Shown piece after piece: positions 20,787 to 30,537 of a DNA stretch of 53,996 nt. The translations under genes were made by a program, and so were the position numbers. Under the pieces are notes generated by a model that made no database searches, had not been told where the DNA came from, and saw only the letters and a program-made list of their open reading frames with translations. This DNA comes from Okeania sp. SIO2B3 (GTDB taxonomy: Bacteria > Cyanobacteriota > Cyanobacteriia > Cyanobacteriales > Microcoleaceae), in the NCBI RefSeq assembly GCF_010672525.1, contig NZ_JAAHGH010000015.1, positions 1-53,996 on the forward strand, written 5' to 3'. Within the stretch, counting starts at the first letter, position 1. Every line of letters begins with the position of its first letter.

Positions 20787-21170
20787 GTTTGAGTTTTTGA
20801 TCGCTAGAAATGCGGTTAGCTATTTGATAGTTAACTAGATTTGGTCAAATTAATTAGAACATACAGGTAATACTAAGTTCGGTTTATAGAACCCATTTGA
20901 GATTTATTTAGGGTTTGCTGAATAAAATTGTAATCAATACCTGTAAAGACTTCCAGGGTTTTTTATGATGAAAAAGTGCAAGGTTTTTGGCTCAATTTGT
21001 CTCAAAATGCTAATATTTTTCCCCTGACAATGCCGAAAATTTGGCCGTAGCAGATAGTCTAAACTGTTGCCTTTCGGAGCTGTTGCCTGTTGCCTATCAT
21101 CACCATTAGACTAGTGAAGCGCAAACCCTATTTAAAAAGAGATGGGGAGGTGAGGAGTATTTTTCAACCT
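20787..21170. repeat. MITE family B copy after moxR-like gene
   Basis: After about 120 bases of intergenic DNA, a 221-bp family B element (20910-21130) starts tagggtttgctgaataaa and ends actagtgaagcgcaaacccta. These are inverted-repeat ends of the same type as near 10150-10335. Confidence 0.65.
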
Positions 21171-21342
21171 GCTTGGTGCGTGTTCCCTCACAGGAGTCAG
21201 CATTCCCTTGCGGGTTCCCCGACAGTCACGTAACTGCGGTACGCAAAGCGTCTCTGTTAGCGTAGCTCTGCTCTATAAAACTGATACAAAGCGTCACATA
21301 ACGTGACGAATTGATAGCGTAGCTCCTCCGATAGGAGGCTGT
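21171..21342 (-). ncRNA. Candidate omega RNA / IS605 right end
   Basis: Directly downstream of the tnpB remnant, the minus strand has stem-forming pieces: agcctcctatcggaggagct, cgtcacgttatgtgacg, and a GC-rich gtcggggaacccgc close to the putative right end. TnpB guide (omega/reRNA) sequences occupy exactly this place, overlapping or following the tnpB 3' end. The assignment rests on position and structure only. Part of this segment is echoed at 172-223. Confidence 0.4.
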
Positions 21343-22474
21343 TTACTTCCTGCTTCCACCGGAACTGTCAGCAGCACTCCGTCCACAGGCATCAACGGTC
21401 AAGCCGACCGCATTTCTTAAATTTATACTTGCGTTTAAATCGCGGTCTATTGACAAGCCACATTCTGGACAGTCATAAGTTCTTAGATTTAACGGCATAT
21501 CCTGTACATGACCACAACTAGAGCAAGTCGAGCGAAGATGGAAAAAATCTGTCTACTACTACTAATGAAAAGCCGTACCATTGACACTTGTATTCAAGCT
21601 GTCTTCTAAACTCATAAAAGCCTTGGTCGGCTATAGATTTAGCTAGCTTGTGGTTAGCTAACATTCCACTGACATTCAAATCTTCAATTACTACACTGCC
21701 GTGGTTCAAGGCTTGCGTATGTTGTTAATTTATGAACTGCATCTTTGCGGATGTTAGCTACTCGCCTATGTAGCCTAGCTATCTTCATTTGTGCTGCCCG
21801 ACCGTTAGCTGAACCAATATTTTTATTGCGGTTCAGGTATTGTAGTCTGGATAGTTTAGCTTCAAATCTCTGAAGTGGTTTTACGCTTTCAAATACTTTC
21901 CCATCACTTAAAGTTGCTAATGTTTTTACTCCTAAATCTACACCTACGACATTAGTTTTTTTGGGTGTGGCAGTAGGAGTAAATTCAAAAGCTAAACTTA
22001 AGTACCAATCACCAGCTTGTCTGCTAATAGTTATTTTTTGAGTTGTAGCTTCACTCTTGTTCATAAGTTTTGACCCAACCAATAAAAGGTAATTTATGAT
22101 TCCATCCATTTAATTCTATTGGTTTTCCACTGGTTTTCTATTGTGTTTGCGTAGCATTCCGTAGGAAAAGAATCAGACTTACCTTTCTTCTTAAATCGTG
22201 GGCGTTTGCCCAATCCTTGAAAAAACCTCTTAAATGCTTCACCCAAGTTAATAAAAGCATATTGATAAACTTTAGATGACAAGTTTTTCATCCAAGGATA
22301 AAGAGGTTTTGTATGATTGGTAAAAACCTCTCTAAGCTTACGGGAGTTTGGCTTATAACCATCAATATATGCAGCATTCCACAGACTTAAACCCCAGTTA
22401 TAACACCAGCGTGAATAGCCAGCGTGTTGAGCCATCAGAGTTTTCTGTTTATGATTAAGTTTCAGCTTTGTTAA
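21343..22474 (-). pseudogene. tnpB: tnpB (IS605/IS1341-type) pseudogene
   Basis: Fragments of one RNA-guided nuclease-type TnpB lie in order on the minus strand. The N-terminal part runs 22474-22094 (HKQKTLMAQHAGYSRWCYNWGL), the central part 22109-21684 (VVGVDLGVKTLATLSDG), then 21709-21518 ([23 protein letters not shown]). The zinc-finger end continues to 21343 (CSSCGHV ... CPECG, then RDLNASINL). RuvC-type acidic residues (D in GVDLG, E in VIEDLN, D in RDLNAS) survive, but the frame changes at least three times (near 22100, 22050 and 21700, and again near 21540). A dispersed repeat (22141-22168) adds ten foreign codons. No tnpA is present. Confidence 0.88.
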
Positions 22475-22539
22475 TCATGGATTTCATATATGGGTGAGTG
22501 CAACCTGTCTAAAAGTATGCTTAAATACTTATTATATCG

Positions 22540-23019
22540 TTATTCTCTGATTAAGTCAATGCTCCTCAGCATAGTTCTCGCAGCTAATTCCGCTGGGTTG
22601 TTATGCAATGGCAATTCTGGATGCTTTAACACCAACAGCAACTCCAAGATTTTAGTCGCAGTTAATCGTTTTCGTTCATCCAACTGCTGATAACCACTCT
22701 CAGTAGTGAATGCCCTTAAAAATTCAGAGCGTAGTCTTTGTTCAGTTGAAAGTGTGGGAGCATCTCTATAAGCAAGTAACTCTCGGGAAGTCACCCAAAA
22801 ATCATCCAAGAATTGTTCCAGGAGTTTTTGATGATCATTAACTTTGGAAGTTAACTTTTTATAATGTCGTTCCTCATGTACCCAACACAAAGCCAGCTCA
22901 TCAGTTAGTAACTTGAAGGTCGGTGCATCATCACTTATGAGAGTTTGTATGACTGGCCAATCCCTTTGCTGATGATCAAAAGCGATTGCTGCTGCTTCTA
23001 AAATACGTTTACGTTGGAG
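22540..23019 (-). pseudogene. DDE transposase C-terminal fragment
   Basis: An open frame reads about RKRILEAAAIAFDHQ, then TLISDDAPTFKLL, LALCWVHEERHYKKL, a helical middle, and LPLHNNPAELAARTMLRS. The DDAP and NNPAE(L/R) motifs with HYKKL are those of an IS66-like DDE transposase C-terminal half; the subgroup is uncertain. A stop at 23020-23022 cuts it off upstream and no N-terminal DNA-binding part is found, so it is a remnant. It lies next to the tnpB remnant, forming a small transposon graveyard. Confidence 0.75.
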
Positions 23020-23194
23020 TTACCCTAATAATGGTAAATGTCTATCTAGTAGCCCATTAAACTCTGTGGAATTCAATGAGAAGAAGTATTTACAAAAAAG
23101 TGATGGTACAGCTATTGGTGCAACAAGCATCAATAGCTATAGTTCTTGATGCTTAAAGTGAAGAGAATTTGTTAAGTAAGTATGTAGTCTTAAC

Positions 23195-23626
23195 TTAAAA
23201 TGTTGCTGCTGATACTTCTTCTTCTTCTTCTTCCTCTTCTTCCACAACTTCACCTGCTTCTACTTGACGCAGGTGAATGTGTTTACGTCCCAAAGAAATC
23301 TCAAACTCATCTCCTGGTTTTAATTCCATTATTTTAGTATAAGCCGCACCAATTAGTAAATTACCGTTGGATTGTACACTAATTCTATAGCTAGCAGAGC
23401 GTCCTCCACGGCCATTACCATTCTGTTTACTATCTAATTGAATACCCTCAGCATCAATCAAAGCATTCAAAAACTTCATCATGTTAACTCGTTCAACACC
23501 TTTTTTAGTAACAGTGTAGTAGCCACATTCTCTCGCCTTCTTTTCCTTACTTTGATTACCTAAGTCTTTGACTTTTTTCAGTAAATCTTCCCCAGATAAG
23601 GGTTCAATATTTTTCTTTTTAGCCAT
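23195..23626 (-). CDS. cyAbrB-type transcriptional regulator, 143 aa
   Basis: This is a cyanobacterial AbrB-like regulator. It has the conserved N-terminal block (LSGEDLLKKVKDLG ... CGYYTVTKKGVERVNMMKFLNALIDAEGI, residues about 8-62). The C-terminal AbrB-like DNA-binding domain follows (GRGGRSASYRISVQSNGNLLIGAAYTKIMELKPGDEFEISLGRKHIHLRQV, about 72-122). The family links nitrogen, carbon and redox status to transcription; the spelling looks closer to cyAbrB1 than cyAbrB2, from memory. An unusual acidic tail with about nine consecutive glutamates (EEEEEEEEE) precedes VSAATF. It is encoded by a run of cttctt triplets prone to slippage. A 312-bp gap separates it from the divergent Rrf2 gene. Confidence 0.9.
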   Translation of the reverse strand: MAKKKNIEPLSGEDLLKKVKDLGNQSKEKKARECGYYTVTKKGVERVNMMKFLNALIDAEGIQLDSKQNGNGRGGRSASYRISVQSNGNLLIGAAYTKIMELKPGDEFEISLGRKHIHLRQVEAGEVVEEEEEEEEEVSAATF

Positions 23627-23938
23627 ATTTTCAGTCCTAACATTTTACTACAGTTATCATTTTTTATCTTGGTTTGTTTAAATTCCAAGAAACGATAAAC
23701 AAATATTTGCTCGTAAAACTATATTACACTAATTATCTAATTATTTCACATATTCGATAGAATTTTTCACACAATATTCTGAGAAGAGGTATTGATTATA
23801 GTCAGCAATCATATCTATAGTATGTAATATTAAGCATTGCGCTATCAACTATCAACTATTCACCTATTTAGTTGAAGGGCCTATTGATATAGTTATAGCT
23901 ATAAATTCCTGAAGTCCTTTTAAATTAAACACAAGACA
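23627..23938. other. Divergent intergenic region cyAbrB / Rrf2
   Basis: This 312-bp AT-rich region must hold both divergent promoters. I see no clear operator palindrome and no gene. Confidence 0.4.
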
Positions 23939-24382
23939 ATGAAGTTAACTACTCGTGGACATTACAGTGTTAAGGCACTTTTAGATTTGAGTTTACAACA
24001 AAGTAATACTCCCATATCTGTCAAAGAAATTGCACTACGTCAAGACATACCTATAGCCTATCTTGAAAAGTTATTAATAGAGATGCGTCGTGCTGGTTTA
24101 GTTAAATCAGTTCGTGGTGCCCAAGGAGGATATCAATTAGCTAAATTACCTGCTCAAATATCTCTAGGACAAATACTAGAATCTGTGGGTGAAACAATCA
24201 AACCCTTACCTAGATATGTTCCTGATAATAACCAGGCAGAAGACTGGGTTACTTATTGTATCTGGCATAGATTAGATAAAAAACTTTCTGAAGCACTTTA
24301 CAATATTTCCCTAGAAGACTTATACTATGATGTCCGTAGTTGGCAAGCTGTAGTAGGAGAAGAAACGAGTTTTGTTGTTTAA
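23939..24382 (+). CDS. Rrf2-family transcriptional regulator, 147 aa
   Basis: The N-terminal winged helix-turn-helix is complete: MKLTTRGHYSVKALLDLSL, ISVKEIALRQDIPIAYLEKLLIEMRRAGLVKSVRGAQGGYQLAK (residues about 1-75). IscR and related Rrf2 sensors bind an Fe-S cluster through three cysteines around residues 90-110. Here only one cysteine is present (TYCIW), so classical cluster ligation is unlikely. The cyanobacterial Rrf2 branch without the triad is known. Targets are unknown. The cbiB gene follows after about 100 bases on the same strand and could be co-transcribed. Confidence 0.88.
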   Translation: MKLTTRGHYSVKALLDLSLQQSNTPISVKEIALRQDIPIAYLEKLLIEMRRAGLVKSVRGAQGGYQLAKLPAQISLGQILESVGETIKPLPRYVPDNNQAEDWVTYCIWHRLDKKLSEALYNISLEDLYYDVRSWQAVVGEETSFVV

Positions 24383-24479
24383 TTTTTGATAGCTTGACTG
24401 TCAAGTTGTAAGACTTAATCAGTAGTATATGATTCACAATGATTACTTATTAAAACAAATTTATAACTATTGAATTCCT

Positions 24480-25493
24480 GTGAATGCCAACTATACTTTA
24501 ATTATTCTTTTCATAGCTGCTTGCCTAGATTATTTGATTGGCGATCCTTGGAGTTGGCCACATCCTGTAAATATCTTAGGTTGGATAATTACTCATTACA
24601 CTAAACAAATATTTAAACTCACTAAACCCGATCGAGATAACTCTGGCGTATTTATACTTAGATTGGCAGGAATACTACTAGCGATCGCTCTTGTTTTTGG
24701 CAATGGAATTATCAGTTGGTTAATTATTCAAGCTTTACGAATAAACTTTGTCCAATTTCCTTTATTAACAGTAATAACAGAGAGTATTTTATTAGCTAGC
24801 TGTTTTGCCGGAAAAAGTTTAAGTATGGCAGCTAAAGAGGTACTTCAACTGGTAAGAAGTGACAATTTAATTCAAGCACGTCAAAAATTAAGTATGTATG
24901 TAGGTAGAGATACAGAAAATTTATCAAGACCGGAAATATTTCGAGCAATTTTTGAAACAGTAACAGAAAATGCAACAGATGGAGTAATTGCACCTTTATT
25001 TTACGCTTTATTAGGAGCCATAATACCAGGTTTAGGTAGCGTACCTTTGGCATTTGCTTACAAAGCTGCTAGTACATTAGATTCAATGGTTGGGTATAAA
25101 GAAGCGCCCTATACAGATATAGGATGGTTTAGTGCCAAACTAGAGGACGTTTTAACCTGGCTACCCTGTCGCTTAAATGTGCTGACTATAGCTTTGCTCT
25201 CTGGCAAACCTTTATATGTTTGGAGAATATGCCAAAGGGATGCGGTGAAAGACCCTAGTCCTAATGCTGGTTGGAGTGAATGTGCCTATGCTGCAACCTT
25301 GGGAGTGCAGGTAGGTGGTACAAACTTGTATCATGGAGTGGTTAAACATAAACCACTATTGGGAGACCCTATCTATCCAATTACACCAGAAATTATAGAT
25401 CGAGCATTGCAGTTAACTCGATATTGCTTTCTAATTTGGTTAGGGTTATTTTTTATCTGTTATATCGTGTCTGGTAGCATGGGTATTGTATAG
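24480..25493 (+). CDS. cbiB: Adenosylcobinamide-phosphate synthase CbiB/CobD
   Basis: This polytopic membrane enzyme attaches the aminopropanol arm during cobalamin biosynthesis. Family motifs are CLDYLIGDPWSWPHPVNILGWII at the start, GRDTENLSRPEIFRAIFETVTENATDGVIAPLFYALLG in the middle and YKAASTLDSMVGYKEAPYTDIGWFSAKLEDVLTWLPCRL. ECAYAATLGVQVGGTNLYHG and a final hydrophobic helix follow. Translation probably starts at GTG 24480. At 337 aa it is slightly longer than the usual ~310-320. No cobalamin riboswitch is seen upstream, and no other cob/cbi gene adjoins. Confidence 0.93.
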   Translation: MNANYTLIILFIAACLDYLIGDPWSWPHPVNILGWIITHYTKQIFKLTKPDRDNSGVFILRLAGILLAIALVFGNGIISWLIIQALRINFVQFPLLTVITESILLASCFAGKSLSMAAKEVLQLVRSDNLIQARQKLSMYVGRDTENLSRPEIFRAIFETVTENATDGVIAPLFYALLGAIIPGLGSVPLAFAYKAASTLDSMVGYKEAPYTDIGWFSAKLEDVLTWLPCRLNVLTIALLSGKPLYVWRICQRDAVKDPSPNAGWSECAYAATLGVQVGGTNLYHGVVKHKPLLGDPIYPITPEIIDRALQLTRYCFLIWLGLFFICYIVSGSMGIV

Positions 25494-25999
25494 TGAAGGT
25501 AAGGAAGAAGGAAGAGGGAAGAGGGAAGAGGGAAGAAGGCTTAAAAGTATGAAAAAACGTAAATTCCCTGTAGATATTCACCCTTGGTTTTACACAAACG
25601 CGCCCCAAGGGACATGATATTATTTATCAAAATAATTGGGTCTAATACCCCGCCTTGATTGGCGAAATGTTTTTGGAGGGGAGCTTATAGCGTTTTTCAA
25701 GGCTTTCAAATAGATAGAATACAGTGGTCAAAGCATTTTTCTACTCCCTACTCCCTACTCCCTAAGCAAAAACAGGACTTACGCAAAGACACTGTGTATA
25801 GAGTCCAGTAACTATTGGACAATAGTTATGAGTACTATATATAGCGTATCTGCGTAAGTCCTAAAAAATTCTTTTTTAGTCTACTTAATAATGAAAACTG
25901 CTGTAAATCACCATTACAAAAACAACTTCTGACTTCTGACTTCTGACTTCTGACTTCGTTTGACTTCTGACTTCTGACTTCGTTAATGTGGTGGAATAC
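25494..25999. repeat. Gap with 89-bp MITE and heptamer repeats
   Basis: A gaagaggg run lies at about 25500-25540. An 89-bp MITE with core type 1 lies at 25774-25862. A run of cttctga heptamers (about 25924-25982) ends right at the pyrR start, so the pyrR upstream region is repeat-derived. Confidence 0.65.
25774..25862. mobile_element. 89-bp MITE, core type 1 (copy 2)
   Basis: It has perfect 12-bp ends AGGACTTACGCA and TGCGTAAGTCCT, central palindrome aactattggacaatagtt, and the secondary palindrome tactatatatagcgta. It matches the copy at 5895-5983 in length and most positions. Confidence 0.88.
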
Positions 26000-26530
26000 A
26001 TGAACAATACTGTAGAAATTTTATCAGCACAGGAGTTACGGCGTACTGTTACTCGTCTTGCATCCCAAGTAATTGAAAATGCGGGAGATTTGTCTCAACT
26101 AGTGTTGTTAGGCATTTATACTAGAGGAGTACCCCTAGCAAAAATATTAGCAAATCAAATTGAATTGCTAGAGCAAGTTAAAATACCTGTGGGAGCATTG
26201 GATATTACTTTTTATCGGGATGATTTGAATATAACGGGAATGCGAACTCCAGCTAAAACTGAAATTCCTGGTGATATTACTGGTAAAATTGTGGTTTTAG
26301 TTGACGATGTAATCTATAAAGGTCGAACAGTGCGAGCTGCTTTGAACGCAGTTCTTGAATATGGTCGCCCAGAAGCAATTAAATTAGTTGTGTTGGTTGA
26401 TAGAGGTCATCGGGAACTACCAATTCATCCAGATTTCACAGGTAAGAAGCTACCCACTTCTAGAGAAGAGAAGGTGAAAGTTTATGTGCAAGATATTGAT
26501 GGGAGAGATGGCGTGGAGTTATTTCGCTAG
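26000..26530 (+). CDS. pyrR: PyrR: pyr attenuator / uracil phosphoribosyltransferase
   Basis: PyrR is an RNA-binding regulator of pyrimidine genes in many bacteria and has side activity making UMP from uracil and PRPP. The type I phosphoribosyltransferase signature [18 protein letters not shown] is at about residues 98-115, with [14 protein letters not shown] and [10 protein letters not shown] upstream. I prefer the ATG at 26000 to the GTG at 25988, because the protein then begins [16 protein letters not shown] as in the family. The flanking cttctga repeats also reach almost to 25988. No pyr genes are adjacent, so any regulation is in trans. The product is 176 aa, normal length. Confidence 0.92.
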   Translation: MNNTVEILSAQELRRTVTRLASQVIENAGDLSQLVLLGIYTRGVPLAKILANQIELLEQVKIPVGALDITFYRDDLNITGMRTPAKTEIPGDITGKIVVLVDDVIYKGRTVRAALNAVLEYGRPEAIKLVVLVDRGHRELPIHPDFTGKKLPTSREEKVKVYVQDIDGRDGVELFR

Positions 26531-26896
26531 TGCCGCTACGCGAAAGTCAAAAGTCAAAAGTCGTAGGGGCGAATGGCATTCGCCCTCAAAAGTATTGATT
26601 GGTAAGGCTTTTAGGATTTTGCGATTGGTTAGTTATTTCTGCCATCCTGCACTAGAAAGTGTGAGGAGTGTGGGGAGTGTGGGAAGATGGGGAGATGGGA
26701 ACCCACCCCTAACCCCTCACTGAAGGGGAACGTGGGGAAAAGGAGAAAGAGTTGGCAATGCCGCTCTGATTGTTGATTTCAAACAGTTTGTAGGGGCGAA
26801 CAGCAGTTTGCCCCTACGGTTTCTTCAAGCTCAAAAGTCTGCCGATAGCTGTTTGTGTAGCATTCCGCAGGAAAAGCTGACCGCTGAGGTGCTTCT
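26531..26896. repeat. Repeat gap between convergent pyrR and opcA
   Basis: Two palindromes of the core-type-2 kind (taggggcgaatggcattcgccc near 26564 and a variant near 26791-26818) lie here. A copy of gtgtagcattccgcaggaaaagctgac sits at 26850-26880. No gene is supportable. Confidence 0.6.
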
Positions 26897-28219
26897 TTAA
26901 CGTAACTTGAGAATGTCAGCAGTTATAGCCAAACTCTCTTCATATAAAACTTCCCGACCCCAACGTTGTAACTGTTGAGCCATCAAATATTCTGCTTTCT
27001 GGTCGCTCAAAGCACTAACTTGCTCTGTACGACAAGACTGAGCACTACCACCTGCTTCTAATCGCATACAACCAGTATCTTCAGAACATAAAATCGTGCA
27101 ACAGTCAGCATTAGGATTACTAGACCCCAAACGCACGCCTACTAAATCTCCAGGAATTTCACCATAGTCAGCGGTAGGAATTGCTGCTAACTCAGCTAAA
27201 ATCTCCTTATCCGTAGGACTGGTAAACTTGACATGAACGATATCATAATCACCACCAGTCTCAGTATAAGTTGTGGGTTGCCAATCAAGACGACTAGCAA
27301 ACCAACCCAAAAACATTAGTGCTTGAGCAGCATTCCCTTTTTCATAGTCAAGAGTAATTTTATCAATTTCACCCAAAGCAGCACGACGTTCTGGTGGGTC
27401 GAAAGTCGCAGCAGCTAATTCTTGCCATGCAGAGAGACGATGCCAATTTAAGTCAGCAATATATGTTTGATTTTCGATTAGCTCTTGCATTTTGAGAAAT
27501 TCTGAATCTGCATCGCTAAAATAAGATGAATCCAGAATAATGCAATTGCTATTTTCACACAGCTTTCGGAATAATTCTTGTTCTGGGTTGGGAGTAGCTT
27601 TCCACCAAACAAATTTTGGCAGGTCAGGAATCATCAATGATGTCACGACATGACTCACCCTTTCCAGTGCTTCTTTAGTTCCGCGTAGGGTAATATATTC
27701 ACAGCAAGTTAATGAAGACTGCTTTTTCTTTACTGGGCAATAAGCAGAAACTTGTGCTGTTACCCCTGTATCTTCCCCAAAAGTAGGACATAGTGTGATG
27801 ACTCGACAAGGGTTTTGATTTGCAATTACTTCACTAATGCTAAATCCTCTAGCATCCATGTTGGGGAACTGCCGAGTTTCTGGAGATTTTGCAGCCCATT
27901 CTGAGCGTAACTTGGCGAGAGTCTCGGAGTCTATCCTACCTGTTATTGGTAACTGATAAGCTTTTTGAGCCTCTTTGATGGCATCACGGGCCTCAGTGCC
28001 GTTAATACCATCTATTTCACCTTTGTAAAATCCCAAACCAGCTAAAAGTTGCTGAAATTCTTCGGGTTCATATATTACCATACTGAAAGTAGCTGCTCTA
28101 GTGGCGATCGCAGCTGATTTACCTCCACTTTGACCGAGCCAGATTTTACTAAGCTCTGCTTCAATTTCGCCGAGAGAAATATCTTTTGGTTGTTGTAAGG
28201 CAACAAGTGTTGTACTCAT
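26897..28219 (-). CDS. opcA: G6PDH assembly/activator protein OpcA, 440 aa
   Basis: OpcA activates glucose-6-phosphate dehydrogenase allosterically in cyanobacteria, gating the oxidative pentose phosphate pathway in the dark. The family body runs from about residue 110 (ANQNPCRVITLCPTFGEDTG; YCPVKKKQSSLTCCEYITLRG; LPKFVWWKATPNPEQELF) to the end. A small helical repeat at about 50-110 (FQQLLAGLGFYKGEIDGINGTEARDAIKEAQKAY) resembles a peptidoglycan-binding-like fold also seen in cyanobacterial OpcA. Many cysteines are present, including clustered ones in ADCCTILCSEDTGCMRLEAGGSAQSC; thioredoxin-linked redox control of OpcA is established in Anabaena/Nostoc. It lies last in the fbp-tal-zwf-opcA order. 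Confidence 0.94.
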   Translation of the reverse strand: MSTTLVALQQPKDISLGEIEAELSKIWLGQSGGKSAAIATRAATFSMVIYEPEEFQQLLAGLGFYKGEIDGINGTEARDAIKEAQKAYQLPITGRIDSETLAKLRSEWAAKSPETRQFPNMDARGFSISEVIANQNPCRVITLCPTFGEDTGVTAQVSAYCPVKKKQSSLTCCEYITLRGTKEALERVSHVVTSLMIPDLPKFVWWKATPNPEQELFRKLCENSNCIILDSSYFSDADSEFLKMQELIENQTYIADLNWHRLSAWQELAAATFDPPERRAALGEIDKITLDYEKGNAAQALMFLGWFASRLDWQPTTYTETGGDYDIVHVKFTSPTDKEILAELAAIPTADYGEIPGDLVGVRLGSSNPNADCCTILCSEDTGCMRLEAGGSAQSCRTEQVSALSDQKAEYLMAQQLQRWGREVLYEESLAITADILKLR

Positions 28220-28672
28220 TTTTCTTGTTTGTAAATGCTTTACTGATGGTTATTTGTAGCGCTATGCGCTAGGGAACTTTCATTAATTGATAATGGATAA
28301 TTACCTCTTTAACAATGGATAATGGATAATGAAAAGTATCTCTAACTTATCAATTATCAATTATCAATTATTCATTGGTAATGAGAGGCTTTAAAGCAAA
28401 TTGATTAATTATCAATTATCCATTATCCATTGGGTAAAAGTAGCGGGCATGATATTACCGAAAAATCCTAGTCTAAAGCCTCCCATTTTAAGGGTATCAG
28501 AACTTACGCAGAGACTCTACTTATGGTTAGGGCGAATGCCATTCGCCCCTACTGATGGTGGTTTAACAGTCAATTTACGTAAGTCCTGGGTATAAAAAAA
28601 AGATAATAGTTCAGATTTCAATCCCAACGCCTCAGCTAGAGGTACTGATAACTGATAACTGATAACTGAAAC
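28220..28672. repeat. zwf-opcA gap occupied by repeats and an 89-bp MITE
   Basis: This stretch holds gcgctatgcgctagggaac (28259-28277, shared with the end of the first gene), several runs of taatggataat and tatcaattat, a family D fragment, the MITE at 28499-28587 and a gataact heptamer run at 28646-28670. No gene is present. Confidence 0.65.
28499..28587. mobile_element. 89-bp MITE, core type 2
   Basis: The ends are agaacttacgca and tacgtaagtcct (one mismatch each from the perfect ends). The core contains the palindrome gggcgaatgccattcgccc instead of the type-1 core. The total length is again 89. It sits between zwf and opcA. Confidence 0.82.
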
Positions 28673-30202
28673 TTACAGTCGGCGCCAACGACGACCATCG
28701 CGGTTGAGTAACAGTTCAGATTCAACTGGTCCCCATGTACCTGCTTCATACAAAGGTATTGCCTCTGGTGGTGCTGGAGCATCCCAGATACCTAGTATTG
28801 GTGTTAATGCTCGCCAAGATGCTTCTACTTCATCGCCATGAGTAAATAGTGTTTGGTCTCCTAACATACAATCAATCAACAATCGACTGTAAGCATCTGT
28901 ACTGGGTTTACCAAAAGCAGTATCGTAACGGAAATCCATATCTACTGAACGAGTCCGCAGGGAACTGCCTGGAGTTTTTACCTCGAAACGCATAGAAATT
29001 CCTTCATTTGGCTGAATTCGCAAAGCCAACACGTTAGGATTTGCTTGTTTAGCTGCTGACTGGAACATTAAATATGGTACTTCTTTGAACTGAATCGCGA
29101 TTTCTGATACTTTTTTCGGCATTCGCTTTCCAGTCCTTAGATAAAATGGAACTCCTTTCCAACGCCAGTTATCAATGTAGAGTTTCAGTGCTGCATAAGT
29201 AGGTGTGGTGGAGTTGGGGTCTGCTCCTCCTTCTTCACGATAAGCTGGTACATCTTTGCCTTTCATCCAGCCGTTTGTATACTGGCCGCGAATTGCAGAA
29301 AGCTCCAAGCGCTCTAAGTCTGCTAGATGGGTTGCTTGAACTACTTTTACTTTTTCGTTACGAATACTATCAGCATCAAGGGAATTAGGGGGTTCCATTG
29401 CTGTGAGGGAGAATAGTTGCATCAGATGGTTTTGTACCATGTCCCGCAGGGCACCTGATGTTTCATAATATCCCGCACGTCCTTCTAGTCCTACTGTTTC
29501 TGCAACAGTAATTTGAACGTTATCGACAAATTGACGATTCCATAGGGGCTCAAAAATGGCATTAGCAAATCGAAATACCATTAAGTTTTGAACTGTTTCT
29601 TTTCCTAGATAGTGGTCAATACGATATATTTGCTCTTCTGGGCAAACTTGACGCACAACTTTATTTAGTACCTGAGCGGAGCTGAGGTCTCTACCAAAAG
29701 GCTTTTCAATTACTAATCTGTGTTTTTTGGGGTCTTCCAACATTCCTGCTGCCCCTAACTGTTGAGCAGCTTCTCCAAAAAAGCGTGGTGCTACAGATAA
29801 GTAAAATACGCGATTACCTCGCGTACCTCTTTCTTCGTCAAGTTGGCTCAAAAATTCTTTTAGTTTTTGGTAATCTTCTGGTTTGTCGATATTACCGGGA
29901 GAGTAAAAAATTCCTTTGGCAAAGTCATTCCAGAGTTCTTCAGATTGTAATCCACCACCAAATTCTTCTACGCCAGTCCGCATTTGTTCGCGGAAGTAAT
30001 CATGGCTCCATTCTCTGCGTGCTACTCCGACTATTGTTAGTTCGGGGGGAAGTCTCCGTTCTAGCTTCATTTGATAGAGTGCTGGAACGAGTTTTCTTTG
30101 GGTTAAGTCCCCTGAAGCACCGAAAATAATTAAAATCTGGGGTTCTGGGATTCGGTCTTGTTGTAACCCAACCCGCAGGGGATTTTCTAATAATGCTACC
30201 AT
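28673..30202 (-). CDS. zwf: Glucose-6-phosphate dehydrogenase, 509 aa
   Basis: Zwf oxidises glucose-6-phosphate to 6-phosphogluconolactone, making NADPH, the first step of the oxidative pentose phosphate pathway. Residues 26-36 give the dinucleotide-binding [11 protein letters not shown], and RIDHYLGKE (194-202) is the active-site signature. EKPFGRDL (about 166-172) and [17 protein letters not shown] complete the family pattern. A strong ribosome site (aaggagt, plus-strand 30211-30217) precedes the ATG. It is flanked by tal upstream and its activator gene opcA downstream, same strand. Normal length and complete. Confidence 0.97.
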   Translation of the reverse strand: MVALLENPLRVGLQQDRIPEPQILIIFGASGDLTQRKLVPALYQMKLERRLPPELTIVGVARREWSHDYFREQMRTGVEEFGGGLQSEELWNDFAKGIFYSPGNIDKPEDYQKLKEFLSQLDEERGTRGNRVFYLSVAPRFFGEAAQQLGAAGMLEDPKKHRLVIEKPFGRDLSSAQVLNKVVRQVCPEEQIYRIDHYLGKETVQNLMVFRFANAIFEPLWNRQFVDNVQITVAETVGLEGRAGYYETSGALRDMVQNHLMQLFSLTAMEPPNSLDADSIRNEKVKVVQATHLADLERLELSAIRGQYTNGWMKGKDVPAYREEGGADPNSTTPTYAALKLYIDNWRWKGVPFYLRTGKRMPKKVSEIAIQFKEVPYLMFQSAAKQANPNVLALRIQPNEGISMRFEVKTPGSSLRTRSVDMDFRYDTAFGKPSTDAYSRLLIDCMLGDQTLFTHGDEVEASWRALTPILGIWDAPAPPEAIPLYEAGTWGPVESELLLNRDGRRWRRL

Positions 30203-30537
30203 CTATGTTGACTCCTTCTAATTTATTTACTTATAGAAGCTTGTTTGTTTTTGCCGAGGTGTGCTATTTTAGCATTTCACTATAATTAGTTATGTTGATT
30301 GTTTTATAATAAATAATTAAATAATTCAGCGTCTTTAGCTACATTAATTTTAATTTTTGGTCATCAGTCAAACCATTTTTTTCACGTTTCGGCTGTCGCC
30401 GACATGAAAATGACTGATGACATATACAGGAATTATGCAGAGACTCTATATTATAGAGAGATATAGAGAGGGCGAATGCCATTCGCCCCTACAGATGTTC
30501 CCTGTTCCCTGTTCCCTGCTATAAGATTTTTCTAACC
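30203..30537. repeat. tal-zwf gap with degenerate MITE
   Basis: From 30427 a degenerate left half of the 89-bp MITE (caggaattatgcagagactcta) leads into gggcgaatgccattcgccc, followed by ttccctg heptamers. A short inverted repeat (tttttttcacg ... gaaaatgactgatgac region, 30365-30420) is weak. No gene is present. Confidence 0.55.

Noticed and set aside
24383-24479. Cobalamin riboswitch before cbiB
   Set aside because: The gap is only about 100 bases and lacks the conserved B12-box wording.
25494-25999. PyrR-binding attenuator upstream of pyrR
   Set aside because: The leader is heptamer repeats and a MITE; I found no anti-terminator pair or PyrR-binding loop.
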